Source of the DNA: CAADGL01 sp964643885
Lineage (GTDB): Bacteria > Planctomycetota > Phycisphaerae > UBA1845 > Fen-1342
Direction of reading: 5' to 3'
Assembly: GCA_964643885.1 (NCBI GenBank)
Contig: CAZXUI010000005.1
Location: 1 to 64,000, forward strand
DNA: 64,000 bases
Under the pieces are notes generated by a model that was not told the origin of the DNA, did no database searches, and was given only the letters and a program-made list of their open reading frames with translations. Both the position numbers and the translations under genes were made by a program. Shown here piece by piece: positions 27,043 to 35,350 of this stretch; position 1 is the stretch's first letter; the number at the start of each line of letters is the position of its first letter.

Positions 27043-28682
27043 GAATCGCCCTCGCCGTCTTTGCCGACTTCGAGCAGGCCCCGCTCGGCGGCCCCTCGCA
27101 GCTTGCGCACCGGCTCGGCGCGGCCACACTGCTCTCGCATACGCTTCGCCGTGCCGCCCGCATCGAGCTCGACGGCCCGCGCTGCCTCTTCGTCCGCCCC
27201 GCGCATCGCGATCCCGCCGCGAACGCGCTGCAGCAGTCGGGTTTCAGCGACCGTTTCGAGCTGCTTGCCCTGGACGACGGCCGTCGCCCCAAGCGCGAGC
27301 TCATCCGCTCCGCCCGCAAGTGGAATGCATCCGCCTGGCGCGGCAGCCTGCTCGGCACCACCTGGTTCGACGAGTTCGTCGAGGCCACCGCCGTCGCCCG
27401 CGTGCTGGACCACTACGATGCCGACGCCGTCCTCTGTCTGGACGGTCACCAGCCGCTGCTCGACGTCGCCATCGCCGAGCAAATGCTCGCGCACATGCGC
27501 GAAGTGCGAAGCGACGCCGCCTTCGTATTCACACAGGCGCCGCCCGGTCTGGCCGGCATCATCCTCACTCGCGACGCCGTGCGGGATCTGCTCGAACACA
27601 AGCTGCCGGTCGGTTTGCTGCTGAGCTATCGCCCCGAGACGCCGCGCGGCGATCCCATCGCCCGCAAGGAGTGTGCCCGCGTCCCGGCCGTCGTCGCACA
27701 AACCCCGGTCCGCCTCGTCGGAGACACGAGCGCGTCGCGGGAGCTGCTGGACGCGCTTCTGGCCGAGCTCAGCGAGGAGTGCGATGCGCAGCAGATCTGC
27801 TCGGCCGTGCGCCGCCGCCAGGCTGCTGAGCTGCCCCCGCTCCCGCTCGAAGTCGAGCTCGAGCTGACCACCGATGACCCGCTCGCCTCGACCACGCTCC
27901 GCCCGCGCGGAGAAGCCCTCGGCCCGCGCCGCCTGGCCGACCCGGCCGCCGTCCAGCGCCTCGCCGCCCAGCTCGCCGAGCGCGACGACTGCCTGCTGGT
28001 CCTCGCCGGCCACGGCGACCCGCTCGCCCATCCGCAACTCGTGGAGATTCTCTACGCGATCCGCTCGGCTCCCGTCGCCGGCCTCGCGATCGTCACACCG
28101 CTCGTTCAGCTCACCGACGCCCAGATCGACCTGCTCATCCGCACGCGCGTCGACCTCGTCGAGGCTCAGATCGACGCCTTCTCAGCCGCGAGTTATCGCA
28201 CCGTCCACAAGACGGACGGCTACGCGGCCGTCCTCGACAACATCCGCCGGCTTCAGGCCGCCCGGCTGGAGCGCCACAGCCCGCAGCCCATCCTCATCCC
28301 CAGCCTGACCCGCTGCGCGGCCACGCTGCCCGAGGTCGAGCCCTTCTTCGACCACTGGATTCAGAACCTCGGCGGTGCGGTTATTCACGGACACAGCGGC
28401 TACTCCGGCCGGCTGCCGGCCGACTCGCTGCTCAGCCTCGAGCCGCCGATCCGCGGCCCATGCCGCCGCCTGGCCCGCCGGCTGACGCTGCTGGCCGATG
28501 GCCGGGCGGTGCTGTGCAGCCAGGACTTCGCCGGCGAGATGGTCGTCGGCAACTGGCACACCGAGCCGCTGGCGCGAATCTGGCAGGGGGGTGCCCTCGC
28601 CGGCGCCCGGGCCGACCACGCCCGCGGGGACCTTTCCACCCGCCCCCTATGTGCCGCCTGCCACGACTGGCACCGTCCCTGA
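27039..28682 (+). CDS. radical-SAM/SPASM-like protein lacking the cluster cysteines, with an N-terminal nucleotidyltransferase-like region
   Basis: 547 aa. Residues about 1-240 look like a sugar nucleotidyltransferase-type domain (HYDADAVLCLDGHQPLLD, later AFVFTQAPPGLAG). Residues about 268-465 follow the radical SAM TIM-barrel pattern (VELELTT, then the GHGDPLAHPQLVEIL strand-helix, AGLAIVTPLVQLTD and TVHKTDGYAAVLDNIRRL). The CX3CX2C motif that should hold the 4Fe-4S cluster reads D280-P-L-A-S284-T-T-L287. The C-terminus keeps a SPASM-like tail with RAVLCSQDF, NWHTEPLARIWQ and CAAC. The arrangement recalls the 'spiro-SPASM' family of spirochaetes (recalled, not searched). Coupling to the MAF gene suggests a role in flagellin-sugar metabolism. 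Confidence 0.6.
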   Translation: MRIALAVFADFEQAPLGGPSQLAHRLGAATLLSHTLRRAARIELDGPRCLFVRPAHRDPAANALQQSGFSDRFELLALDDGRRPKRELIRSARKWNASAWRGSLLGTTWFDEFVEATAVARVLDHYDADAVLCLDGHQPLLDVAIAEQMLAHMREVRSDAAFVFTQAPPGLAGIILTRDAVRDLLEHKLPVGLLLSYRPETPRGDPIARKECARVPAVVAQTPVRLVGDTSASRELLDALLAELSEECDAQQICSAVRRRQAAELPPLPLEVELELTTDDPLASTTLRPRGEALGPRRLADPAAVQRLAAQLAERDDCLLVLAGHGDPLAHPQLVEILYAIRSAPVAGLAIVTPLVQLTDAQIDLLIRTRVDLVEAQIDAFSAASYRTVHKTDGYAAVLDNIRRLQAARLERHSPQPILIPSLTRCAATLPEVEPFFDHWIQNLGGAVIHGHSGYSGRLPADSLLSLEPPIRGPCRRLARRLTLLADGRAVLCSQDFAGEMVVGNWHTEPLARIWQGGALAGARADHARGDLSTRPLCAACHDWHRP

Positions 28683-28713
28683 CAGCCCTGTCAATTCCCA
28701 CCCGTCCCGGCGG

Positions 28714-28894
28714 ATGGGGGACCGGTCTCTGACCGGTCTTTCACATGGGGGACCGGTCTCCGGCCGGTCTTTCACATGGGGGACCGGTCTCCGGCCGGTC
28801 TTTCACATGGGGGACCGGTCTCCGGCCGGTCTGTCGCATGGGGGACCGGTCTCTGACCGGTCTTTCACATGGGGGCCCGGTCTCCGACCGGTCC
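28714..28894. repeat. six tandem 31-nt hairpin repeats
   Basis: Units start at 28714, 28745, 28776, 28807, 28838 and 28869 (the last one truncated). Each begins ATGGGGGACC, contains the stem GACCGG/CCGGTC and ends TCTTTCAC. Variation is confined to a few bases in the loop (CTGA or CCGG) and the tail. A degenerate single copy lies at about 35413-35435. There are no unique spacers, so it is not a CRISPR. Confidence 0.9.
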
Positions 28895-29280
28895 AGCGGC
28901 AGAACTGGCAGTCGCACTTTGGGTCCGCAGGCTGTCAGCCTCGAATCTCGATGCCCACCGTGCGGTTTCAATCGCACTCCCGAAAGCGCGACCCTCAACC
29001 GCAAATCCCGCCCTGACGATAGGTTCTATTGAAAACCGGATCGACGCGCGATACTCTATTAATGGGCAGTTGCTGAAGAAGGCAGCACGCCTGACAACCA
29101 AAGACGCTGGTACGTGTTCGTCCGTCGTCGAACAACCGCACTCATCCCACTCATACGCTGGTTCGTACCCGCTCGGTTGACAGATGGACACGCAGCTTGC
29201 GAATCCTCGCGCGTGCGAGGGCTGGTACCGTCTCGACATCGATGCGTGTGCTAACAGGCTGAACCCTGCGAGGTGAAACC
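28895..29280. other. gene-free, AT-richer stretch with a tRNA-like remnant
   Basis: The stretch 28895-29280 is noticeably less GC-rich than the surroundings. No convincing gene is seen. At about 29108-29178 the sequence has a D-arm-like TTCG/CGAA stem and a GGTTCGTACCC box resembling a tRNA T-arm, but the anticodon and acceptor stems do not pair. It may be decayed DNA of outside origin, or the promoter region of the zinc-ribbon gene. Confidence 0.3.
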
Positions 29281-29574
29281 GTGGGTGAGGGCATCAAGGC
29301 CATCTGCTCGCATTGCGGCGCGAAGTACCGCCTGCCCATCGAGGCCGGCGGCCGGACCGCGCGCTGCAAGAAGTGCGGCAACAAGTTCGAAGTGCCTGTC
29401 GCCAAGAAGTCGCTCGAAGACAGCATCCTCGACTGGCTCGCCGAACCCGAGGGCGAGGAGGAGTCCGTCGAGAAGCCGCGGGTCATCAACATCCCCAAGG
29501 AAGCCCGCGAGTCAGAAGAGCAGAAGGCAGCCCGCTCCGGCCCCATCCGCATGAAGTCCGGCGGCCAGACCTGA
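29281..29574 (+). CDS. small zinc-ribbon protein
   Basis: 97 aa. Two CxxC knuckles, C9-S-H-C12 and C29-K-K-C32, spaced 16 residues apart with basic residues between, form a zinc ribbon of the MJ0042-like kind found at the start of many planctomycetal and deltaproteobacterial proteins. The rest (about 40-97) is a charged, Glu/Lys-rich tail without a fold I can name. GTG start preceded by GAGGTG. It may be a short nucleic-acid or protein-binding adaptor; no partner is obvious, and the next gene is 112 bp downstream. Confidence 0.65.
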   Translation: MGEGIKAICSHCGAKYRLPIEAGGRTARCKKCGNKFEVPVAKKSLEDSILDWLAEPEGEEESVEKPRVINIPKEARESEEQKAARSGPIRMKSGGQT

Positions 29575-29686
29575 CCCCCTGAGCGAGCCGTTCTTCGGAT
29601 TTCGCCCCCCGGCCGCGCCCGCTTTGCGCCCCGCACGCATCGCGCCGCATTGACGGCCACCCGCGCCTGCCGTCATCATCGCCCCC

Positions 29687-30094
29687 ATGTGGCTCTGCAT
29701 CGCCGCGCTCAGCGGCTTCCTCAGCGTCGCCATCGGTGCCTTCGGGGCACACGGCCTGCGCCAGACGCTCTCCGAAGAGCTGCTGGGCGTCTTCGAAGTC
29801 GGCGCCCGCTACCAGTTCTACCACGCCCTCGCGCTGCTCGCCGTGGGCATCCTGGCCGCGCAGCGCCGCTCGCTCGCCGTCCATATCGCCGGCTGGTGCT
29901 TCCTGCTCGGTACCGTGGTCTTCTCGGGCAGCCTCTACGCCCTCGCCCTGACGGCCTATCGCCCCCTCGGAATGATTACGCCGATCGGCGGCGCCGCCTT
30001 CCTTCTCGGCTGGCTCGCTCTCGCCTTCGCCGCCTGGTCACCCGCGCGGACGGCCGCAGGTGCATCTACCCCGCGGCCCGGTCCAGACGCATGA
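29687..30094 (+). CDS. DUF423 family membrane protein (YgdD-like)
   Basis: 135 aa with four transmembrane helices. The family blocks are visible: AIGAFGAHGLR near the N-terminus, FEVGARYQFYHALALL in the middle, GTVVFSGSLYAL, and MITPIGGAAFLLGWLAL at the end. DUF423 proteins are small inner-membrane proteins of unknown function. Its stop overlaps the ATG of the glycosyltransferase gene (ATGA), so the two are coupled, but a functional link is not evident. Confidence 0.88.
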   Translation: MWLCIAALSGFLSVAIGAFGAHGLRQTLSEELLGVFEVGARYQFYHALALLAVGILAAQRRSLAVHIAGWCFLLGTVVFSGSLYALALTAYRPLGMITPIGGAAFLLGWLALAFAAWSPARTAAGASTPRPGPDA

Positions 30095-31275
30095 CGACCG
30101 GCCCGGCCGACGCTCCAACCCGTCTCGCGGCAGACGCCCCCAGGCGCGCCCGGCTCGTCGTCCATCTGACTTCGGCGGATACTCCGCCGCACCGCCTCGA
30201 AGTGCTCGCCCGCCTCCGCGCCTCCGCGACCCCGGACACCGAGCACCGCGCGATTCACCTCGGCCGCGGTCCGGCGCCGTCCGCCGCGGGCCACGCCCGC
30301 GTCGCGACGCTCCCGCTCGGTCTGCCGTCGCTCGCGTCGTCGCGGCTCGCGGCCGTGCTCGGTCCGACCCGCCCTGATGTCTTCATCGCCTGGTCGCCGC
30401 TGGCGATCTCCCCGGCGATCAACACCGCGAGTTACCGCCGGACCGACGAGTACAACGCGGTCCTCTTCGATGCCGATCTCGCTCATGATCCTGCGCGCCT
30501 CGCCCGCTGGTATCAGGCCGCCCCCGGCATCTGCCCGGTCGCCGCGCTCTGCCCCAACGCGCACACGCTGCTGCGCATGCTCCAGCACGGCATCCCGCGT
30601 GGCCACTGCGTCCTCATCCGCGACGCCGTCGACTACGCGGCCCTCCGCAATGCTGACCGCGCCGCCGTCCGCGCTCAGCTCCGCGCCGCCGACAAGCCCA
30701 TCCTGCTCGTCCTCCCGCCGGTCACCCGCGACAGCGGCACCCTCGAAGCCGCGTGGGCCGCGCTGATCGCCGAGAAGGTCATCCCCGGGCTTACGGTCGT
30801 CATCCCCGGCCGCTCCGACGCGGTCGATCGCGTGCGCCGCCTGGTCGAGTCGGCCCGCCACACGGCCGTCGCCCGCTTCCCCGGCGACCGCTTCTCGCTC
30901 GCCCAGCTCGTCACCGCCGCCGACGCCGCCATCTTCACGCCCGTCCGCGACGCGCCGACGCACGCGCTCGCCTGGGCCATGGCCGCCGGCACGCCCGTCA
31001 TCGGCAGCGCGATTCCCGCCGTCGCAGAGCTCGTCGCCCACGCCCACAGCGGCTGGCTCGCCCGCGCCGGCGACATCAAGGACATCGCCGCCCGCATCGT
31101 CCAGCTCTTCGAGAACCGCGAGCAGGCCCAGCGCATCGCCCAGGTCGTCCGCCTGGCCGTCTTCAAGGCCTTCAGCGCCCAGCGCCAAACCGAGCAGTTC
31201 AACCGCCTGCTCGACAACATCGCCGCCGGCCGCCCCTTCAGCGACGGCATCGACGACCCCGCCCTGAACGTCTGA
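30091..31275 (+). CDS. glycosyltransferase, GT-B fold, GT4-like
   Basis: 394 aa from the ATG at 30091 (the frame is open upstream but overlaps the DUF423 gene). The C-terminal half follows the GT4 pattern: KPILLVLPPVTRDSGTLEAA as the first strand-helix of the donor-binding domain, then LTVVIPGRSD, the ADAAIFTPVRDAPTHALAWAMAAG segment (equivalent of the EGFGLxxxEAMAxG motif, without the usual Glu) and PVIGSAIPAVAELV. The missing catalytic-type Glu is odd; activity may be altered. It is a cytoplasmic protein. The acceptor is unknown; the flagellin or envelope-sugar genes upstream make a polysaccharide or glycan role plausible. Confidence 0.72.
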   Translation: MTTGPADAPTRLAADAPRRARLVVHLTSADTPPHRLEVLARLRASATPDTEHRAIHLGRGPAPSAAGHARVATLPLGLPSLASSRLAAVLGPTRPDVFIAWSPLAISPAINTASYRRTDEYNAVLFDADLAHDPARLARWYQAAPGICPVAALCPNAHTLLRMLQHGIPRGHCVLIRDAVDYAALRNADRAAVRAQLRAADKPILLVLPPVTRDSGTLEAAWAALIAEKVIPGLTVVIPGRSDAVDRVRRLVESARHTAVARFPGDRFSLAQLVTAADAAIFTPVRDAPTHALAWAMAAGTPVIGSAIPAVAELVAHAHSGWLARAGDIKDIAARIVQLFENREQAQRIAQVVRLAVFKAFSAQRQTEQFNRLLDNIAAGRPFSDGIDDPALNV

Positions 31276-31300
31276 CGCTCCGCCCGCGGCCAAACAGAAA

Positions 31301-31341
31301 CGCGGCTGCGAAGCAGGCACGCGCCCGACTTCGCAACCGCG
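31301..31341. terminator. stem-loop between convergent genes
   Basis: A 13-bp stem with one mismatch: CGCGGCTGCGAAG (31301-31313) pairs with CTTCGCAACCGCG (31329-31341) around a 15-nt loop. It sits in the 115 bp between the converging stops of the glycosyltransferase (31275) and the TPR lipoprotein (31391). The position fits a bidirectional terminator, but there is no clear T-run on either side. Confidence 0.5.
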
Positions 31342-31390
31342 CTTCAGCGCACTCGCATTCTGTTACGCAGCGCCCGGCGCCGCGCGCCGC

Positions 31391-32812
31391 CTACGACTCG
31401 TACGGCTCCGTCGCCGGCGTCGTCGCACGCTCCAGGTACGCCTCCAGCTCACACAGCGGATCATCGCCGCTCGAGGTCGCGCCGCTGCGCTCGATCAGCT
31501 CACGCAGCGTCCCGCGCCACTGCGGCTCCGCCTGGCCCGGCGACCCCGTCGCCGTCCGCGGCGTCGCATGCACGTCTTCCGGGGTCTCCGACCAGCCCGC
31601 CAGAACCGTGTCGAGGCTGAAACCGGCTTCGAACGACGCCGGTGCGTTCCTGCTCGTCGCATCGCCGCTCAGAGGCGACGTCGGCGGCCCGACCGGCGGA
31701 GCCTGCTTCCAGTTCGTCACGTCGATCACGTCGCTCGGGTACCAGGTCGACTCCGGCTGCGGCCGATCGGCCGGGTCAGCGCCCACCGGCACCGGCTCGT
31801 CGAACTGCCGGCTCGAATCCGTCGCATCCGGCCAATCGACGTCGTCCGTCTGCGGACGCTGCGTAGCATCCGGCCAATCGCCGTCAACCACTGCCGGCGT
31901 CTCGGCCGCCTCGTTTCCGGGCTGGCTCCCGTCCTGGGTCGTCGCCGGCTCGCCTTCGGTCAACGCGGGCTCGCCCTCGGTCAACTCCGGTTCGCCCTCG
32001 GTCAACGCGGGCTCGCCCTCGGTCATCTCCGGCTCACCGTCCGTCGCCTCGGGCTCGCCATCCGTCTCCGCCTGCGGCTGGCCTTCCATCTGCGCGAGCT
32101 GCTCGGCCTCGGCCTGCGCCTGCGCGGCTGCCAGCCGGGCCACCTCATGCAGTTGCTTGCGGGCCGCGTCGAGCTTCGGATTCAGCGCCAGCGCCTGTTC
32201 CAGCGACTGGGCCGCCTCTGCATACAGGCCCGCCTCGGTCTGAAGCAGCCCGATGTTGTAGTGCGCATCCGCCTGCGAGCCGGCCTTGGCGAACTGCTCC
32301 ATCGCCTCTTCCCAGCGCGCCAGCTTGCCGAGCACCACGCCGTAGTTCATGCTCGCCCGCGGAAACTCGGGCTTGAGCTCGAGCGCGTGCAGCAGCGCCT
32401 GCTCCGACTCCTCGAAGCGGCCCTCGAGGTAGAGGCTGAAGCCCAGGTTGTTCCAGACGTAGGCCAGCTTCGGGTTCTTCTCCAGGACCTGCTGGAACTC
32501 CACCGTCGCCTCGCTGTGCCGGCCCAGCTTGTTGAGCGTGATGCCGAGCCGGTTGCGCGCCACGACGAACGTGGGCACCAGCTTGAGCGCGTCGCGATAC
32601 TGCGTCGCCGCACGCTCGAACTCCCCCTGACGCTCCAGCAGATGCGCGTGCGCGAAATACGTCGTCGCATCCAGCTTCGGCGCGTCCGCATTCGTCCCGC
32701 GCGGCAGCGCCCCGGGCGCCGCCGCCTGCTCCGTGCTCTGCGACGACTGACAGCCCGCCAGCCCCAGCGCCGTGCACGTCCATAGCCCTACGCGAATAGT
32801 GTTCTGCTTCAC
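31391..32812 (-). CDS. TPR-repeat lipoprotein with a Glu/Pro-rich minisatellite region
   Basis: 473 aa. The lipobox LGLAGC puts the attachment Cys at about residue 21. Residues about 50-210 contain four to five tetratricopeptide repeats (for example LAYVWNNLGFSLYLEGRFEES and ADAHYNIGLLQTEAGLYAEA). Residues about 249-290 are six copies of a 7-residue unit T-E/D-G-E-P-x-x. A duplicated WPDAT motif and an acidic disordered tail follow. It should be a periplasmic or outer-membrane scaffolding protein; the exact role is unknown. It starts 18 bp after the stop of the small lipoprotein gene, so the two form an operon. Confidence 0.75.
   Translation of the reverse strand: MKQNTIRVGLWTCTALGLAGCQSSQSTEQAAAPGALPRGTNADAPKLDATTYFAHAHLLERQGEFERAATQYRDALKLVPTFVVARNRLGITLNKLGRHSEATVEFQQVLEKNPKLAYVWNNLGFSLYLEGRFEESEQALLHALELKPEFPRASMNYGVVLGKLARWEEAMEQFAKAGSQADAHYNIGLLQTEAGLYAEAAQSLEQALALNPKLDAARKQLHEVARLAAAQAQAEAEQLAQMEGQPQAETDGEPEATDGEPEMTEGEPALTEGEPELTEGEPALTEGEPATTQDGSQPGNEAAETPAVVDGDWPDATQRPQTDDVDWPDATDSSRQFDEPVPVGADPADRPQPESTWYPSDVIDVTNWKQAPPVGPPTSPLSGDATSRNAPASFEAGFSLDTVLAGWSETPEDVHATPRTATGSPGQAEPQWRGTLRELIERSGATSSGDDPLCELEAYLERATTPATEPYES
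31942..32067 (-). repeat. in-frame 21-nt minisatellite, six units
   Basis: Six consecutive 21-nt units encode the heptads TDGEPEA, TDGEPEM, TEGEPAL, TEGEPEL, TEGEPAL and TEGEPAT of the TPR lipoprotein. Units differ by synonymous and nonsynonymous changes. Being a multiple of three, copy-number change would keep the frame. Confidence 0.9.
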
Positions 32813-32830
32813 GACGAGACTCCTCCGCCT

Positions 32831-33328
32831 CTATTGGCCCGCGCCCGCGCCTGTGCCCGACGACTTCGGTGGAATGTACGTTCCCTCTTTCTCGCGGATG
32901 AGCATGACCTCCGTCGCACGCATCCCGCGCCCGCCGGCCATGTCCTCCGTCAGAACCTCCGTCGTTGTGTCGATCCCCGCTTCCGCCAGGAAATGCCGCA
33001 CCGTCTCCAGCCGGGCATCCACCAGCGCCCGATCCTCTTCATCCGTGCTCAGCCGGATCGTCCCTCCATACGCGTCCATCAACAGCGCCAGCCGGCTCAG
33101 CCGCTCCTCGCCAAGCTGATTCAGCAGCGGCCGATGCGGCATGAAGTGAAGGTCGCTCACCGTCATGTCCGCCAGCAACGCATTATCGGTCATGTAGACA
33201 AACGTCCCCTGAAGCGGGCTCGTCGCCTCCGGCGACCCGTGCGGCGGCGCATTCAGCCGCGCGTTCTTCTGCTCACAGCCTGCACAGAGCAGGCCGGCAA
33301 CTGCCAGCCAGATCCACTGTCGATGCAT
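32831..33328 (-). CDS. hypothetical lipoprotein, possibly OmpA-C-like
   Basis: 165 aa. The signal peptide ends in VAGLLCAGC (Cys about 18). After a short Pro/Ser linker comes a domain with MTVSDLHFMPHRPLLNQLG, LMDAYGGTIRLSTDEED and a helix RALVDARLETVRHFLAEAGID. That strand-helix order and the LVDARLETVRxFL helix recall OmpA-like peptidoglycan-binding domains, although the canonical NxxLSxxRA motif is not intact. It is therefore a tentative match. The C-terminal tail is Gly/Ala-rich. It is the first gene of a two-gene operon with the TPR lipoprotein. Confidence 0.6.
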   Translation of the reverse strand: MHRQWIWLAVAGLLCAGCEQKNARLNAPPHGSPEATSPLQGTFVYMTDNALLADMTVSDLHFMPHRPLLNQLGEERLSRLALLMDAYGGTIRLSTDEEDRALVDARLETVRHFLAEAGIDTTTEVLTEDMAGGRGMRATEVMLIREKEGTYIPPKSSGTGAGAGQ

Positions 33329-33554
33329 CGCGGGTTCTCCTGAGTTGCATGGCCGATACCGCCGTCGGTCGGCCCGCCTCTGGTGTGCTTCCTGCCCCCC
33401 ATAATCGGACTACCGACCGACCGTCTGTAACTACCCCGCCGCTTTCCACTCCGCCGCCTCGCCCGGACGCTTTCCGACGCGCGAAATCCGCCGGTCCATC
33501 CCACGCGGCCGCCGCGCCGCCTGCCCCCCGGGGCGGGCGGTAGAATCCCCCGAC

Positions 33555-35117
33555 ATGCGGACCGCCCGCTCCATCCTCGCCGCCGGTCTGGCCCTGACGC
33601 TCTTCGGCTCGCTGGCCGCCACGGCCGGCTGGGCCTGGTATCTCCGCAGCGACTACTACGCCGAGCTCGTCTCCGGCCGGCTGAGCGAGACGCTCGGCCT
33701 CGAGAGCCACATCGCCCGCGTCGTCCCCCGCTCGCGCGTCTCGCGCGAGTTCCGCGACATCACCGTCTGGCTGCCGCAGCGGCGCGATGAGGCCCTGGTT
33801 TGCCAGCGGGCGCTGCTCACGCTCACGCCGACGCCCGACGACCCCAACGCCTACGAGATCGAGCTCCACGGCGGCGCCTGCGAAATCTCGACCCGCACCT
33901 GGCTGCGCCAGGACTACCGCGGCGTCGTCGAGCTCGGCCTGCGGCCCGGCTTCTCGCCCGACGGCCCGCGCCGCGTCCACTTCAGCCGCATGAACCTGAC
34001 GTTCGACCGCGACCGCTTCCGGGCCTCCCTGAACCAGGCCGTCGGACAGGTCGCGTTCGATTCTCACACCCGCGGCTCCGCCCAGCTCGTCTGCCGCGAG
34101 CTGAACGGCCACGCCCCCGACCAGCCGATCTACCTCTACGCGGAGTTCTCTCCGCGCCCCGACGGAGTCCGCATCGATCAGCTCGACCTGCGCGTCCCGC
34201 GGCTGCCCCTGCACGTCGCCCGGCTCGAAGACCTCGCCGCCGTGCCCGTCCGCACAGGCCACTTCTCCGGCGAGCTGACCTACGCCGAGCAGGACGCCGG
34301 CCACACGCTCGCCCTCAGCGGCCGCTGCTTCGACCTGGACCTCACCGAATGCACGACCGGCCTGACGAGCCGGCCGTGGCGCGGCCGCTGCCCCGAAATC
34401 GAGCTGGCCGAGCTGCGCCTGGCCGACGGCCGCTTCGAGCGCCTCCGCTTTCGCGGCGTGCTCCGCGACGTGAGCCTTGCCGACGTGCTTGCGACCTGGG
34501 GGATCGACACGCAGTCCGGCCGGCTGACGCTCCAGGTGGGCGAGGCGGACCTGTCGCAGCGCAGCATCCGCCGCTTCGTCGCTTCCGGGCAGTGCGTCGA
34601 GGTCTCGCTCGAGGAGCTGTCCGCCGCGGCCGGTCTTGGGCTGATGACCGGGACGCTGCGCGTGCGGATCGACGATCTGACGATCGAGGACGATCGCATC
34701 AAGTCGCTCGAGGCGCTGGTGCAGGTGGACGACGCGGTCGACACGCCGAACTGGGTGGAGGGGCGGCTGCTCTCGGCGCTGGTCAGCCGCATGCTGGGCG
34801 TCTCGCTGCCGCCGGTGCTGCCGGAGCGGATCGAGTACACGCGGCTGGGCTTTCGGCTGAAGATTCAGGATGAGGAGCTGTTCATCTTCGGCACGCATGG
34901 CGAGCGCGACCGAACGATCCTGACCGTGCGACTGTTCGAGCGTGAGATTGCGCTGGTTTCGGAGCCGCGGCGCAGCTTCGATCTGACGCCGCTGCTCGAC
35001 GATCTGCGGGCCCGGGCCGCGGCCCGGCTGCCGGTGGTGGAGGGTTCGCCGCGGCCGGCCGCCACCCCGTCGGCCGAGCCGCCGGCTTCCTCAACAGCGC
35101 GGCCGCACCGCCCTTAA
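33555..35117 (+). CDS. AsmA-like membrane-anchored protein of unknown function
   Basis: 520 aa. One N-terminal membrane helix (about residues 8-29), then a long beta-rich chain starting YYAELVSGRLSETLGLESHIARV. This is the typical beginning of AsmA/DUF3971/TamB-like proteins that bridge the envelope or move lipids. Later segments (RIDQLDLRVPRLPLHVARL, VSLADVLATWGIDTQSG) repeat the strand-turn-strand pattern. The protein ends in a Pro/Ser/Ala-rich tail. The family assignment is from overall architecture, not from a diagnostic motif. Its stop codon lies inside the first unit of the octanucleotide array. Confidence 0.5.
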   Translation: MRTARSILAAGLALTLFGSLAATAGWAWYLRSDYYAELVSGRLSETLGLESHIARVVPRSRVSREFRDITVWLPQRRDEALVCQRALLTLTPTPDDPNAYEIELHGGACEISTRTWLRQDYRGVVELGLRPGFSPDGPRRVHFSRMNLTFDRDRFRASLNQAVGQVAFDSHTRGSAQLVCRELNGHAPDQPIYLYAEFSPRPDGVRIDQLDLRVPRLPLHVARLEDLAAVPVRTGHFSGELTYAEQDAGHTLALSGRCFDLDLTECTTGLTSRPWRGRCPEIELAELRLADGRFERLRFRGVLRDVSLADVLATWGIDTQSGRLTLQVGEADLSQRSIRRFVASGQCVEVSLEELSAAAGLGLMTGTLRVRIDDLTIEDDRIKSLEALVQVDDAVDTPNWVEGRLLSALVSRMLGVSLPPVLPERIEYTRLGFRLKIQDEELFIFGTHGERDRTILTVRLFEREIALVSEPRRSFDLTPLLDDLRARAAARLPVVEGSPRPAATPSAEPPASSTARPHRP

Positions 35118-35174
35118 TCCCTCACTCCCTCAATCCCTCAATCCCTCAATCCCTCAATCCCTCAGTCCCTCATT
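35111..35174. repeat. octanucleotide tandem array CCCTCAAT, eight units
   Basis: Eight 8-nt units, four of them exact CCCTCAAT, fill 35111-35174. The first overlaps the stop of the AsmA-like gene (TAA at 35115-35117) and the last touches the stop of the small minus-strand gene (35174-35176). The array therefore makes up the whole space between two convergent genes. A second array of the same unit lies at 35744-35783. Confidence 0.9.
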
Positions 35175-35350
35175 CACCCATCTCCCCCCGGCTTCTCGGC
35201 CACTTCGTCGAGGTACTTCTGAAACTCCGCCATCTTGTACGACAGGAAGCAGAACGCGTGGTGCAGCGCCAGGTACTCGATGTCCTGCTTGTCTCCCTCC
35301 GCATCGTGCCGCAGCTCGTTCAGTTTCGCCAGGATCGGTTCGGCCTTCAT
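35174..35350 (-). CDS. small 58-aa protein of unknown function
   Basis: An ATG at 35350 opens a frame of 59 codons ending TGA at 35174. The product starts MKAEPILAKLNELRHDAEGD, then has DIEYLALHHAFCFLSYKMAE and ends with a short acidic helix and GGDG. It is helical, amphipathic and balanced in charge, and looks like a real protein rather than noise: acidic/basic heptad-like spacing and no Arg-rich shadow composition. GGGAGCG lies 10 nt upstream of the ATG. It has one Cys, two adjacent His and no signal peptide. I do not recognise a family. It is isolated, with repeat arrays on both sides. Confidence 0.6.
   Translation of the reverse strand: MKAEPILAKLNELRHDAEGDKQDIEYLALHHAFCFLSYKMAEFQKYLDEVAEKPGGDG

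Noticed and set aside
28714..28894. Possible CRISPR array
   Set aside because: The units are contiguous, with no unique spacers of similar length and no cas genes nearby; it is a tandem hairpin repeat.
29108..29183. tRNA gene
   Set aside because: Only D-arm and T-arm resemblance; the anticodon and acceptor stems do not pair, so it cannot be an intact tRNA.
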